A stretch of 64,000 bases of DNA from Dyadobacter flavalbus (lineage in GTDB: Bacteria > Bacteroidota > Bacteroidia > Cytophagales > Spirosomataceae), in contig NZ_VBSN01000027.1 of NCBI RefSeq assembly GCF_006149045.1, forward strand, positions 868,001 through 932,000, given 5' to 3'. The notes under the pieces were generated by a model. It did no database searches. It worked only from the letters and a program-made list of their open reading frames with translations, and was not told the origin of the DNA. This document shows, piece after piece, positions 45,285-54,861 of the stretch. Position 1 is the stretch's first letter, and each line of letters begins with the position of its first letter. Position numbers and translations under genes: made by a program.

Positions 45285-47717
45285 TTATCTGCTCAAAGTA
45301 ATGATAGCGATGGATAATGTGCTCACCATAGATGCAATGAATGAAAACAGCGCTATACGTTCACCGGGTGTCCTTTCACGGTCAGGTTGTTCTGCTTTTA
45401 CCGGGATTGTGACTACTGAGCCGGGTGCAATTGCCGGATAGGAGCGGAAAAACAGAAAGTTTTTGGTTCGGTAGGTCCGTCCGTTCGGATGCGACACGTA
45501 AACGCGTTTTTTCCAGCCCTGCTCCGTATAACCGCCCGCCTGTGAAATGTAATCTTCATATTCATATTTCGGATCGTAATTCATCACTGAAGGATTATGT
45601 ACCCCGCCCTGAATCCGTACCGTTTCAGACCTTCTTGGAATCATCAATGTATCTCCGTCTAACAGTAACAGGTTGGATGGCAGTGACGGTTTTTTCATAA
45701 TGGTTTCAATATCCACTGCAAGCAATTCCCTGTTCCGGTAAAAACGCACACCCGGCAGATAAGCTTCCGGTTTAACGCCGCCAGATTTTGTAAACAGATC
45801 GGATATGCGTTCGAAGTTGCTGATGATGGTGTAATTTCCGGGAAACTTCACTTCCCCCATAATCGTTACCGTTTTCTGAGCTTCATAACGCGGGGATTTG
45901 CGTACGATTACCATATCGCTCGGTTCCAGTTTGAACTTCTGGTCTTCCGGATTAAGAATCAGATTGTCCGCAACATCCATGGTGTAAATGCGCACGTTCT
46001 GTGATGTTGGCAAGTCAAGCGTATCATTTTTGACACGTCTGGAAACTTCAATCCGGTACGGAACACCGCCTTCTGTATAGCCGCCAGCCTGAAATATCAA
46101 ATCCGCAATTGAAATATCCTTGTAATAGAAGTAATTACCCGGATTGATAATAGAACCTGATATCGACAAAAATGTAAATTCTTTAAGATCTTCAACGGAT
46201 TTTACAGTCAGGATATCACCCGGAAGCAGTTCGATATCTGCAATCTCGCCATTGATGAGTTTACGCAGGTCAAACGCCACAATTCCGGTCTGGGTGTCAC
46301 CGCTGGATCTTTCGAGAAGTGCACGGTTCAGAAAGGCACGCGGGCTGAGTCCCTGAGACATCTGAATAAGTTTCAGTACGGTATTGCAGCGTTCTTCCAG
46401 TGCATAAATGCCCGGCAAAGTCACAGCACCTTTTACTTCAACCTGATTGCTTACGATGTCAAGAATTTTCTTGATGTTGAAAATATCTCCGTTTTTAGGT
46501 GTAAAAGAGGCAATCTGTGCAGAATCAAGACTTCCGATTACATAATTGGTTCCGGTATTTCTCTGGTACGTTAATGTTCGGGTATAAGCTTCGGGCGTGA
46601 ATCCGCCTGCATACCGGATCAGGCTGGAAATGGATTCGCCTGTTCTGGCTTCAAAAATGCCGGGCCGTTTCACTTGCCCGACCAGCTCAATCCTGCTTTC
46701 AAAAGGTCGTATCAGGATGATATCCTGATCCTGCAAAGCGATGTTGTCTTTAAGGTCCGCATCCACCAGGAAGCGGTAAAGGTCGATTTTCCTGATTACA
46801 TTATTGTTTCGTATAACCTCGATATTTCGGTATGACCCGTTTTTGTTGGGGCCGCCGGATAAGGACAAAGCGTTAAAGGCAGTCGCAAGTGAAGAAACAG
46901 TGTAAGTTCCCGGACGCGTTGCTTCGCCTGTTATCATGACGCGGATGCTCCGGACATTTCCAAGCGTAATGGAAGAGTAAGTGCCTGATCCCGGCCGGTT
47001 TAATGTAGAATAGGCTTGCCTGAGCCGGTTTACAATGCGCTCATTGGCCTGCTCGATTGTAAGGCCATTTACATACACAGGTGCCAGATTAAGCATTTTT
47101 ACAGTTCCTTCCGGACTGATCTTCATTTTGAAATTGTCCACCGCATTGCCATAGATATCCACTACAATTTCATCTTCCGGGCCGAGAATGTAATTTCTGG
47201 GTGTTGCGATACGCAGGTTTGGCTCGAAAGTGGATGAAGGCTGTGCGAAAAACGAAGAGCCGAAAGTACGGTTAATGCGTCTTCTCGTAACTTTTCTTGC
47301 GTTCGTTGAATCCCTTTCGTTATTGGTCTCATCTTCAAGTTCGTCCAGCTCATCCTGTTCATCCTGATCCCGGGTTTCATCCAGTTCATCACGGTTCGGA
47401 TCAGCAACTTCTTTCTCCTGAGTCTTTTGCGCCACACGCTTACGCATGGCTGAAATCTGGTCCAGCGTATAACCTCTTTGCAAGGCCGCTTTCTCAATGT
47501 CCATATCAGACATGCCCGTTGATTTGGCCTGGTTGTAAAAATCTGTTGCCTGCTGATTGGTGATCTGCGAAGGATCTACCTTTTGCGTTGGGGCTGGCAA
47601 TACAGTTGCAGGCTTGGATGGATCAGTGTTTTGAGCAGAACCGGAAATGCTTACAAAGAAGAACAGCGTAAAAGATATAACACTTAAGTATAACCTCGAA
47701 AAGAAATGATAATGCAT
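45285..47717 (-). CDS. Polysaccharide export outer-membrane protein (Wza-like, multiple SLBB domains)
   Basis: An 810-residue periplasmic/outer-membrane export protein, about twice the length of E. coli Wza. It has a signal peptide (LYLSVISFTLFFFVSISGSAQ) but no lipobox Cys. A very acidic low-complexity stretch (about 105-145, DELDETRDQDEQDELDELED) precedes the poly-export domain (NYILGPEDEIVVDIYG). Five or more SLBB-type repeats follow, each with the pattern V-x-G-x-V-x-x-P-G-x-Y (IRVMITGEATRPGTYTV, ELVGQVKRPGIFE, VEVKGAVTLPGIYAL, LSISGSIINPGNYFY, VTIMGEVKFPGNYTI, VRIQGGVHNPSVMNY). A C-terminal hydrophobic helix (LFSFIASMVSTLSIAIITL) probably anchors it. ATG at 47715-47717 is used. It is the first gene of the locus. 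Confidence 0.92.
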   Translation of the reverse strand: MHYHFFSRLYLSVISFTLFFFVSISGSAQNTDPSKPATVLPAPTQKVDPSQITNQQATDFYNQAKSTGMSDMDIEKAALQRGYTLDQISAMRKRVAQKTQEKEVADPNRDELDETRDQDEQDELDELEDETNNERDSTNARKVTRRRINRTFGSSFFAQPSSTFEPNLRIATPRNYILGPEDEIVVDIYGNAVDNFKMKISPEGTVKMLNLAPVYVNGLTIEQANERIVNRLRQAYSTLNRPGSGTYSSITLGNVRSIRVMITGEATRPGTYTVSSLATAFNALSLSGGPNKNGSYRNIEVIRNNNVIRKIDLYRFLVDADLKDNIALQDQDIILIRPFESRIELVGQVKRPGIFEARTGESISSLIRYAGGFTPEAYTRTLTYQRNTGTNYVIGSLDSAQIASFTPKNGDIFNIKKILDIVSNQVEVKGAVTLPGIYALEERCNTVLKLIQMSQGLSPRAFLNRALLERSSGDTQTGIVAFDLRKLINGEIADIELLPGDILTVKSVEDLKEFTFLSISGSIINPGNYFYYKDISIADLIFQAGGYTEGGVPYRIEVSRRVKNDTLDLPTSQNVRIYTMDVADNLILNPEDQKFKLEPSDMVIVRKSPRYEAQKTVTIMGEVKFPGNYTIISNFERISDLFTKSGGVKPEAYLPGVRFYRNRELLAVDIETIMKKPSLPSNLLLLDGDTLMIPRRSETVRIQGGVHNPSVMNYDPKYEYEDYISQAGGYTEQGWKKRVYVSHPNGRTYRTKNFLFFRSYPAIAPGSVVTIPVKAEQPDRERTPGERIALFSFIASMVSTLSIAIITLSR

Positions 47718-47855
47718 GCAGTGTTTTTTAATTACAATCAACAACTACTCGGTGAAAAGCAGCGTCGGGTTCAAATTAGGATTTTTAAATCGGGGTAAAA
47801 CTACTAAAACTAACTGTTAAACTCTTGACTTATTGAAATATAGCCAATGCATAAT

Positions 47856-49616
47856 CTATAATGCAGTCTGGATTGAAAGTTCTTTTAACTGCCCTTCTGA
47901 AATAGTAGACGGAGAATCGATCATTACGTCACGTCCTGAATTATTTTTCGGGAAAGCAATGAAATCCCGGATGGAATCCGCGCCGCCGAAAATGGAGCAC
48001 AGCCTGTCAAAACCAAATGCGATTCCGGCATGCGGAGGCGCTCCGAATTCAAAGGCATTCATTAGAAAACCAAATTGTTCCTGTGCTTCCTGTGGAGAAA
48101 ATCCCAGAATCTCAAACATTTTCTGCTGCAGCTCTTTTTCAAAAATCCTTACGGAACCGCCGCCCACTTCAACGCCGTTAATAACCATATCATATGCATT
48201 TGCCCTGATCTGACCCAAATTGCCGTCCAGCAGCGCAATATCTTCAGGTTTCGGACTGGTGAACGGATGATGCATGGCAAACCATCTGTTTTCAGCCTCT
48301 CCGTATTCCAGCAGCGGAAAATCAAGAACCCATAAAACCCGGTATTCGTCCGGATTCCGTAAGCCGAGCCGCGAACCCATTTCAAGGCGCAGTTCATTCA
48401 GTTGCTTGCGCGTTTTATCCGCCTGGCCGGACATCAACAAAATCAAATCTCCGGGCTTAGCGTTAAACGCATCAACCCATTTTTTAATATCCGGTTCAGA
48501 GTAGAATTTGTCAACGGACGATTTGATTGAACCATCGGCATTGTAACGGACATACACCAATCCCTTCGCACCGATTTGCGGACGTTTGATCCAGTCCGTC
48601 AGTTCATCAATTTGCTTGCGTGTGTAAACGGCACAACCCGGCGCACAAATTCCGACAACCAGTTCCGCGTCATCAAAAACACCGAATCCCTTGCCGGAAG
48701 TCAGGTCCTGATTTTCGCCTTTCAGTTCCGCAAACTGCATATCAAAGCGGATATCCGGCTTGTCCGATCCGTAAAGGCGCATGGCGTCCGCATAAGTCAT
48801 GCGTGGAACTTCGGGAAGTTCTATTCCTTTCACCTTGCTGAACAGATTGCGTATCAGTCCTTCAAACGTATTCAGTACATCTTCCTGCGTCACAAATGAC
48901 ATTTCACAGTCAATTTGGGTAAATTCCGGCTGGCGGTCTGCACGAAGGTCTTCATCACGGAAACATTTTACAATCTGGTAGTAACGGTCAAATCCGGCCA
49001 CCATCAGCAACTGTTTGAACGTTTGCGGCGATTGCGGAAGCGCATAGAATTCGCCCGGGTTCATGCGGCTTGGAACCACAAAATCACGTGCGCCTTCCGG
49101 CGTTGACTTGATCAGAACCGGCGTTTCCACTTCAATGAAGTCCAGTTCGTCCAGATATGCCCGGGTATAGCGCGCCACCTGATGCCGTAACTGCAGGTTT
49201 TTGCGTACATTGTTTCTTCTTAAATCAAGATAGCGGTATTTCATTCGGATGTCATCGCCGCCGTCGGTTTCATCTTCAATCAGGAACGGAGGCAATTTGG
49301 CTGCATTCAGAACCGTAAGTTCGGAAACACGTATTTCAATGGCGCCGGTGGCTATTTTATCATTCTTGGCAATCCTTTCAATGACGATGCCCTTGGCGGA
49401 AATGACAAATTCCCTGCCCAGCGAACGTGCCGTTTCCAATACTTGCGAAGGTGTTTTCCCTTCTTCAAAAAGAAGTTGTGTCAAGCCATAGCGGTCACGC
49501 AGATCCAGCCAAATCATTCCGCCTTTATCCCGAATGCGCTGTACCCAGCCGCATAATACAACTTCCTGATTTACATGTTCTAAGCTTAACTCCCCGCAGG
49601 TATTTGTACGTAACAT
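47856..49616 (-). CDS. aspS: Aspartate--tRNA ligase
   Basis: A 586-residue class II aminoacyl-tRNA synthetase of the bacterial AspRS type. The N-terminal OB-fold ([26 protein letters not shown]) binds the anticodon. Motif 2 is [23 protein letters not shown], and motif 3 includes [15 protein letters not shown] near the C-terminus. The GAD insertion domain typical of bacterial enzymes lies between (about 285-420). It is a single-copy housekeeping gene, monocistronic here, that borders the polysaccharide locus. A good -7 box precedes it. Confidence 0.97.
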   Translation of the reverse strand: MLRTNTCGELSLEHVNQEVVLCGWVQRIRDKGGMIWLDLRDRYGLTQLLFEEGKTPSQVLETARSLGREFVISAKGIVIERIAKNDKIATGAIEIRVSELTVLNAAKLPPFLIEDETDGGDDIRMKYRYLDLRRNNVRKNLQLRHQVARYTRAYLDELDFIEVETPVLIKSTPEGARDFVVPSRMNPGEFYALPQSPQTFKQLLMVAGFDRYYQIVKCFRDEDLRADRQPEFTQIDCEMSFVTQEDVLNTFEGLIRNLFSKVKGIELPEVPRMTYADAMRLYGSDKPDIRFDMQFAELKGENQDLTSGKGFGVFDDAELVVGICAPGCAVYTRKQIDELTDWIKRPQIGAKGLVYVRYNADGSIKSSVDKFYSEPDIKKWVDAFNAKPGDLILLMSGQADKTRKQLNELRLEMGSRLGLRNPDEYRVLWVLDFPLLEYGEAENRWFAMHHPFTSPKPEDIALLDGNLGQIRANAYDMVINGVEVGGGSVRIFEKELQQKMFEILGFSPQEAQEQFGFLMNAFEFGAPPHAGIAFGFDRLCSIFGGADSIRDFIAFPKNNSGRDVMIDSPSTISEGQLKELSIQTAL

Positions 49617-49665
49617 ATAATTATTTTAATACGGATATAAAGAAAGTGCCTGATAATAAATGGCG

Positions 49666-49673
49666 CAAAAGTA
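49666..49673 (-). promoter_or_regulatory. Promoter -7 box of aspS
   Basis: On the minus strand TACTTTTG matches TAnnTTTG exactly and is followed by CGCC. It would give a leader of about 40 bases before the aspS ATG. The -33 element is not clear. Confidence 0.45.
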
Positions 49674-49708
49674 CGTATTTTTAGCAAATCTAACATGAAG
49701 TGTTTTTT

Positions 49709-50626
49709 ATGAAATTATATAAAAGGCCTGGAAGACAGATTGGTCGCGTGCTTTCTTCATTGATATTGTTGACACTCTGCAGCTGCGATCCCGATCCGGA
49801 TCCTGAAACCGGAAGTTCAGAGTCATTTGAATCCACACCGCAGCAATACGCCATTACACCCGGCAGGATCGATGAAGCATCCGGGCTTGCACCCGGCAAA
49901 AATCTGGATGGATTTCTATGGACTTTACAAGATTCCGGAGCGCCCAATTCGCTTTATCTGATCAGCAGCGACGGAAAAGAAATCAGGGAATATCCTGTTC
50001 CCGGAACGGCCAATCACGACTGGGAAGATATGGCCATCGGTCCCGGCCCGAAAGACGGTACCCATTACCTTTACATTGGCGATATCGGCAATAACAACAA
50101 ACCGGTTACTTTGACCAATACCATTTACCGCGTTCCTGAAATCGGTGGCACAAACGACAGCTTTTCACAAAATTCCGTTGAGAAAATAACTTTCAGCTAT
50201 CCGGACGGTGCCCGTGATGCCGAAACACTGCTGCTTGATGCCGTCACAAAAGATCTGTTCATTCTTTCAAAGGAAATCGGAAGCACCGGAATTTACCGTC
50301 TGCCGTTTCCGCAGTCCACTTCGGAAACCATGATTGCCGAAAAAGTCGGGACTGTTCCTTCGGTTTCACTTGCAACCGGCGGCAGTATTTCGGCAGACGG
50401 AACTGAAATCCTGATCCGTACTTACCTATCCGTTCATTACTGGAAAAGAAAACAGGATAAAACCATCGGGCAAACTTTGTCGGAATCTGCATTGAAACAG
50501 CTTTCTGTTGCGCCGGAACCGCAGGGAGAAGCAATCTGCTTTGATCGCGAAAGTGCCGGCTTTTATACGCTTAGCGAAAAATCAAATTCCCCAGGCGTAA
50601 GCTTAAATTATTATAAAAGAAAATAA
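49709..50626 (+). CDS. Predicted lipoprotein with beta-propeller-like repeats
   Basis: I do not know a name for this 305-residue protein. It starts with a lipoprotein signal (RVLSSLILLTLCSC, with Cys in the lipobox context LTLC). The body has strand-turn motifs consistent with a beta-propeller: EASGLAPGK, GFLWTLQDSGAPNSLYLI, HDWEDMAIGPG, LYIGDIGNNNKPVTLTNTIYRVPEI, DGARDAETLLLD, GIYRLPFPQ, SISADGTEILIRTY. The acidic motifs W-E-D-M-A and G-D-I-G-N-N could bind calcium. The segment EPQGEAICFDRESAGFYTLSE resembles esterase-like phytase proteins. ATG at 49709 is preferred to GTG at 49700. The next gene starts ten bases later, so they form an operon. Confidence 0.75.
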   Translation: MKLYKRPGRQIGRVLSSLILLTLCSCDPDPDPETGSSESFESTPQQYAITPGRIDEASGLAPGKNLDGFLWTLQDSGAPNSLYLISSDGKEIREYPVPGTANHDWEDMAIGPGPKDGTHYLYIGDIGNNNKPVTLTNTIYRVPEIGGTNDSFSQNSVEKITFSYPDGARDAETLLLDAVTKDLFILSKEIGSTGIYRLPFPQSTSETMIAEKVGTVPSVSLATGGSISADGTEILIRTYLSVHYWKRKQDKTIGQTLSESALKQLSVAPEPQGEAICFDRESAGFYTLSEKSNSPGVSLNYYKRK

Positions 50627-50636
50627 TACAATTCCA

Positions 50637-52526
50637 ATGCTTAAAAAACTCCTGTTTCTAACGATCGCTTTTTTTTCCTTAAAAGCAAATGCCCAGAATA
50701 ATACCGACGAACAGTTTATCAGGGATAATTATTCCAAAACCGAGTACGACATTCCGGTCAGGGACGGCGTAAAATTGCATACTATCGTGTACGTCCCAAA
50801 GGATGCGTCAAACGATAAAAAGTATCCTTTTCTCATGCAACGTACGTGTTACAGCGTGGCGCCGTACGGAAAAGATACTTACCCGCCGCGCCTGGGGCCG
50901 AGCCCTGCTTTGATGCGCGACAAGTTTATTTTTGTTTATCAGGATGTTCGCGGCCGTTATATGAGCGAAGGCGAATGGACGAACATGACGCCGCATATTG
51001 CGCAGAAAAAAGGCAAAACGGATGTGGACGAAGCTTCCGATACGTATGATACCATTGAATGGCTTTTGAAAAATATCCCTTCAAACAACGGCAGAGTGGG
51101 GCAGTGGGGAATTTCCTATCCCGGATTTTATACAACGGCAAGCGCACTTTCCAATCACCCGGCGCTGAAAGCTTCTTCCCCGCAGGCACCGATTTCGGAT
51201 TTTTTCTTCGATGATTTTCATCACAACGGCGCGTTTACGCAAGGTTATTATCTGACTTTTCCGGTGTTCGGCATCAAGCCGCAGCAGCCGGGTGCCGCTT
51301 CGTGGTTTGCCAATGATTTTATCAAGCCTGAGCCGGACGGTTATACTTTCAACCTGAAAATGGGTTCACTGAAAAACTTTGACAAATATTACTCCAAAAA
51401 CTTTTTCTGGCAGGAAACCATTGCGCACCCGAACAAAGACGAATTCTGGCAAAAAAGAGACATTCTGCCGCACTTGAAAGGTTTGAAACATGCATTCATG
51501 ACCGTTGGCGGATGGTTTGATGCCGAAGATCTTTACGGCCCGCTGAATACGTATAAAACCATTGAAAAAAACAATCCTTCCATTTACAATACGCTGGTCG
51601 TAGGGCCTTTCGGGCATGGCCGGTGGAGCCGTGAAACCGGGCATACACTGCATAACGACATTTATTTCGGCGACAGCATTGCTACATTTTACCAGAATAA
51701 TATTGAAGCAAAGTTCTTCAGGCATTTCCTGAAAGAATCGGGCGACGGCAAAACCGGCCTGCCGGAAGCTTACTTGTTTGATACCGGTAAAAAAGAATGG
51801 AAAACCTTTGATAAATGGCCGGCAGCAACGGCGCAAAAAGTAAAACTGTACTTTCATCCGAACGGCAAACTGGATTTCTCCGAGCCGAAAGAATCAAAAT
51901 CAACGTCTGCATACGTGAGCGATCCCGCCAAACCGGTTCCATATACAGCCAATGTAAAGCAAATGTCGGGTTTTACGCCTTTTGAATATATGTCAGAAGA
52001 TCAGCGCTTTGCGGCTTCGCGGCCGGATGTACTGGTTTTTAAAACGGATGTTCTGCAGGAAGATGTGACGCTGGGCGGTGAAATCACGGCATTGTTAAAG
52101 ATCAGCAGCACAGGAACGGACGCCGATTTCTTTGTAAAGCTGATTGATGTTTATCCCGATGATGAAAAAAACCATGAGTTCATGCCCGACCCGAAAACGG
52201 TTATGGCCGGTTATCAGCAAATGGTCAGAAGTGAAATTATGCGGGCCCGGTTCCGGAACAGTTTTGAAAAACCCGAAGCGCTCGTTGCAGGCAAAATGAC
52301 CGACATCAAATTCCGTCTTCAGGATGTGCTTCACACTTTCAAAAAAGGGCACAGTATCATGATTCAGGTTCAGAGTACTGCTTTCCCGCTTTTCGACCGC
52401 AATCCGCAGAAATACGTGGATAATATTTACAAAGCCGCGGATTCTGATTTTATTCAGGCTACACAAACCATTTATCATCAGGCCGGCGCTGCAAGTATGA
52501 TCGAGGCGGATGTCATTAAGCAGTAA
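50637..52526 (+). CDS. Secreted CocE/NonD family hydrolase (S15-like)
   Basis: A 629-residue alpha/beta hydrolase with signal peptide (MLKKLLFLTIAFFSLKANAQ). The N-terminal catalytic domain begins IPVRDGVKLHTIVYVPKDA; the nucleophile Ser, about residue 159, is in GQWGISYPGFY, the usual G-x-S-Y-x-G of CocE/X-Pro dipeptidyl-peptidase enzymes. A cap and the C-terminal jelly-roll domain (about 460-620, VTLGGEITALLKISSTGTDADFFVKLIDVYPD) complete the family structure. Relatives hydrolyse acylated amino acids, beta-lactam side chains, cocaine esters or N-terminal dipeptides. It lies between a lipoprotein and a prolyl oligopeptidase gene, which favours a peptide or acyl-peptide role. Confidence 0.92.
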   Translation: MLKKLLFLTIAFFSLKANAQNNTDEQFIRDNYSKTEYDIPVRDGVKLHTIVYVPKDASNDKKYPFLMQRTCYSVAPYGKDTYPPRLGPSPALMRDKFIFVYQDVRGRYMSEGEWTNMTPHIAQKKGKTDVDEASDTYDTIEWLLKNIPSNNGRVGQWGISYPGFYTTASALSNHPALKASSPQAPISDFFFDDFHHNGAFTQGYYLTFPVFGIKPQQPGAASWFANDFIKPEPDGYTFNLKMGSLKNFDKYYSKNFFWQETIAHPNKDEFWQKRDILPHLKGLKHAFMTVGGWFDAEDLYGPLNTYKTIEKNNPSIYNTLVVGPFGHGRWSRETGHTLHNDIYFGDSIATFYQNNIEAKFFRHFLKESGDGKTGLPEAYLFDTGKKEWKTFDKWPAATAQKVKLYFHPNGKLDFSEPKESKSTSAYVSDPAKPVPYTANVKQMSGFTPFEYMSEDQRFAASRPDVLVFKTDVLQEDVTLGGEITALLKISSTGTDADFFVKLIDVYPDDEKNHEFMPDPKTVMAGYQQMVRSEIMRARFRNSFEKPEALVAGKMTDIKFRLQDVLHTFKKGHSIMIQVQSTAFPLFDRNPQKYVDNIYKAADSDFIQATQTIYHQAGAASMIEADVIKQ

Positions 52527-52540
52527 CTTTCCAAAACAGA

Positions 52541-54652
52541 ATGAATTTAAAACTAATTGTAATGAACATAATTTCGGCAACGATACTGGCTTCAAACGGT
52601 TCTGCCCAGCAACTGAATTATCCTGCAACCCTGAAAATTGATCATACCGATGAATATCACGGCGTAAAAGTGCCCGATCCGTACCGCTGGCTGGAAGATG
52701 ACCGTTCCGATGAAACGGCTGCGTGGGTAAAAGCGCAGAATGAAGTCACATTCGGTTATCTGGACAAAATTCCTTTTAAAAACAGAATTTTCACCGATCT
52801 TGAAAAAGCATATAATTATCCCAAGTACTCCGCTCCGGGCAAAAAAGGCGAATATTTCTATTTTTATAAAAACGACGGACTTCAGAACCAATCCGTACTG
52901 TACCGGCAGAAAGGGCTGAACGGCAATCCCGAAGTGGTACTCGATCCTAACAAACTTTCTGCGGACGGCACCACAAGGCTTACGGTTTTCAGTTTGTCCA
53001 AAAACGGCGACCATGCGGTCCTGGGTTTTTCCAAAGGCGGCTCCGACTGGCAGGAATATCAGATTATGGATATGAAAAATTTATCCATGCTGCCGGATAA
53101 AGTGGAATGGGTGAAAATTTCAGGCGCTGCGTGGCAGGACGACGGATTTTATTACAGCCGTTATCCGAAGCCGGAAGGAAGTGAACTGGCTGCAAAGAAT
53201 GAAAATCATCAGGTTTTTTACCACAAGATCGGAACCTTGCAGCAGGACGATAAACTGGTTTTTGAAGATCCGGCGAATCCGCAGCGTTTCCATATTGTAA
53301 GCACAACCGAAGACGAGCAATATGCATTTCTGAGCGTAAGTGACCGGGGAAAAGGAAAGGACGGAAACGGACTTTGGGTTCTGAAAAAAGGAACCTCGCA
53401 ATTTATTCCCGTAAAGGAAGAAATTACGGATTTCAGCTATAGCGTGATCGAGAATGTCGGCAACGATTTTCTGATTGAGACCAATGAGAACGCGCCGAAC
53501 AGCAAAGTGCTGCGCTATGAATCTGCATCGAAAACGTGGAAAACACTTATTCCCGAAAAACCGGAACCTTTGCAGTCTGCGGGCATGGCCGGCAGTAAAT
53601 TGTTTGTTTCTTACTCCAAAGATGTTACAACGCGTGCTTATGTTTATGATCTGAAGGGAAAGCTGGAAAATGAAATCCGTCTCCCGGGGCTTGGAACTGC
53701 AACGGGTTTTGGCGGGGAAAAGGAAGATACTTTCGTTTTTTACACGTACACCTCATTCAGCTATCCGCCGACTATTTTCCGGTATGACATTGATATGCAG
53801 AAAAGTGCCGTGTTCCGTTCGCCGGAAGTTTCTTTTAATCCCGAAGATTATGAAACAAAACAGGTTTTTTATCCAAGTAAAGACGGCACAAAAATCCCTG
53901 CTTTTATCACTTATAAAAAAGGACTGAAACGGGACGGCTCCAATCCGACCATTTTGTACGGATACGGCGGTTTCAACATCAGCCTGACGCCATCTTTCAG
54001 CCCGACAAGAATCCCGTTTTTTGATCAGGGCGGCGTTTACGTGCAGGCCAATCTGCGCGGCGGAAGCGAATACGGGGAAAAATGGCATGAACAGGGCATG
54101 AAGCTCAAAAAGCAGAATGTATTTGACGATTTCATTGCCGCCGCCGAATTCCTGATCCGTGAAAAATATACTTCGCCGGAACGTCTTGCCATTCAGGGCG
54201 GCTCGAACGGCGGCTTGCTCGTCGGGGCGGTTATGAACCAGCGGCCGGAGCTGTTCAAGGTTGCTTTTCCGGCTGTGGGCGTCATGGATATGCTGCGGTT
54301 TCACAAATTCACGATCGGCTGGAACTGGATTGCCGATTACGGAAGCAGCGATAATGCGGACGAATTTAAGGTGCTGTTTGGCTATTCTCCGTTGCATAAT
54401 ATCAAAGAAGGCGGAAAATACCCGGCGACCATGATCACAACTGCAGACCACGACGACAGGGTAGTGCCCGCACATTCATTCAAGTACGCGGCCGAACTTC
54501 AGGCAAAGGCCGGGGCAAGTTCCACAAACCCTTTGCTGATCCGCATTGACACTAATTCCGGGCACGGTGCCAGCAATACAAAAAAAGCGCTTGAAACACA
54601 GGCGGATATCTATGCTTTTATGTTTGAGAATATGGGTTTGGCTTGGAAGTAA
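52541..54652 (+). CDS. Secreted prolyl oligopeptidase (S9A)
   Basis: A 703-residue serine peptidase with signal peptide (LIVMNIISATILASNGSAQ). The N-terminal part through PDPYRWLEDDRSDETAAWVKAQN and a seven-bladed propeller (about 80-420) is that of S9A prolyl oligopeptidases, which cleave short peptides after proline. The catalytic Ser is in QGGSNGGLLVGAVMNQRPELF (about residue 554), Asp in TADHDDRVVPAHSFKY (about 640) and His in SGHGAS (about 674). It is 14 bases after the CocE gene, so the pair are probably co-expressed for peptide turnover in the periplasm. Confidence 0.95.
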   Translation: MNLKLIVMNIISATILASNGSAQQLNYPATLKIDHTDEYHGVKVPDPYRWLEDDRSDETAAWVKAQNEVTFGYLDKIPFKNRIFTDLEKAYNYPKYSAPGKKGEYFYFYKNDGLQNQSVLYRQKGLNGNPEVVLDPNKLSADGTTRLTVFSLSKNGDHAVLGFSKGGSDWQEYQIMDMKNLSMLPDKVEWVKISGAAWQDDGFYYSRYPKPEGSELAAKNENHQVFYHKIGTLQQDDKLVFEDPANPQRFHIVSTTEDEQYAFLSVSDRGKGKDGNGLWVLKKGTSQFIPVKEEITDFSYSVIENVGNDFLIETNENAPNSKVLRYESASKTWKTLIPEKPEPLQSAGMAGSKLFVSYSKDVTTRAYVYDLKGKLENEIRLPGLGTATGFGGEKEDTFVFYTYTSFSYPPTIFRYDIDMQKSAVFRSPEVSFNPEDYETKQVFYPSKDGTKIPAFITYKKGLKRDGSNPTILYGYGGFNISLTPSFSPTRIPFFDQGGVYVQANLRGGSEYGEKWHEQGMKLKKQNVFDDFIAAAEFLIREKYTSPERLAIQGGSNGGLLVGAVMNQRPELFKVAFPAVGVMDMLRFHKFTIGWNWIADYGSSDNADEFKVLFGYSPLHNIKEGGKYPATMITTADHDDRVVPAHSFKYAAELQAKAGASSTNPLLIRIDTNSGHGASNTKKALETQADIYAFMFENMGLAWK

Positions 54653-54776
54653 ATTTAAAGTTTCCGGAAATTACTTTGATAAAAATAACTTCATTATCTC
54701 ACATTATTTCTTATTTTATTTCAACATGCAGGATACAACAGGACGGTGCGTATAGCTAAGTTTTCTAATCTTGTGT

Positions 54777-54823
54777 CCGGTTCCAGCGTATTGATCCTTG
54801 CAGCTTGTCCTTTCTGGAGCCGG
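54777..54823 (+). promoter_or_regulatory. Inverted repeat in the rhamnose operon leader
   Basis: Arms 54777-54786 (CCGGTTCCAG) and 54814-54823 (CTGGAGCCGG) pair over 10 bp with one G-U, separated by 27 bases and followed by a T-rich run (TTCTTTT). It ends about 38 bases before the ATG of the aldolase gene. It could be an attenuator hairpin or a pair of operator half-sites for the GntR-type regulator; the sequence does not decide. Confidence 0.4.
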
Positions 54824-54861
54824 TTCTTTTACCTCGAAATGATAATCAATCAACTTAAAAT

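Noticed and set aside
17238..47717. The polysaccharide locus as a mobile genomic island
   Set aside because: No integrase, transposase, flanking direct repeats or tRNA junction are visible at either end, and base composition of the genes is similar to neighbours; only the intergenic gaps are AT-rich.
47718..47855. Tandem TAGTTTTA-like boxes before the export protein gene on the minus strand
   Set aside because: The locus promoter should lie here, but the boxes only approximate TAnnTTTG and no -33 element fits, so I did not list a promoter.
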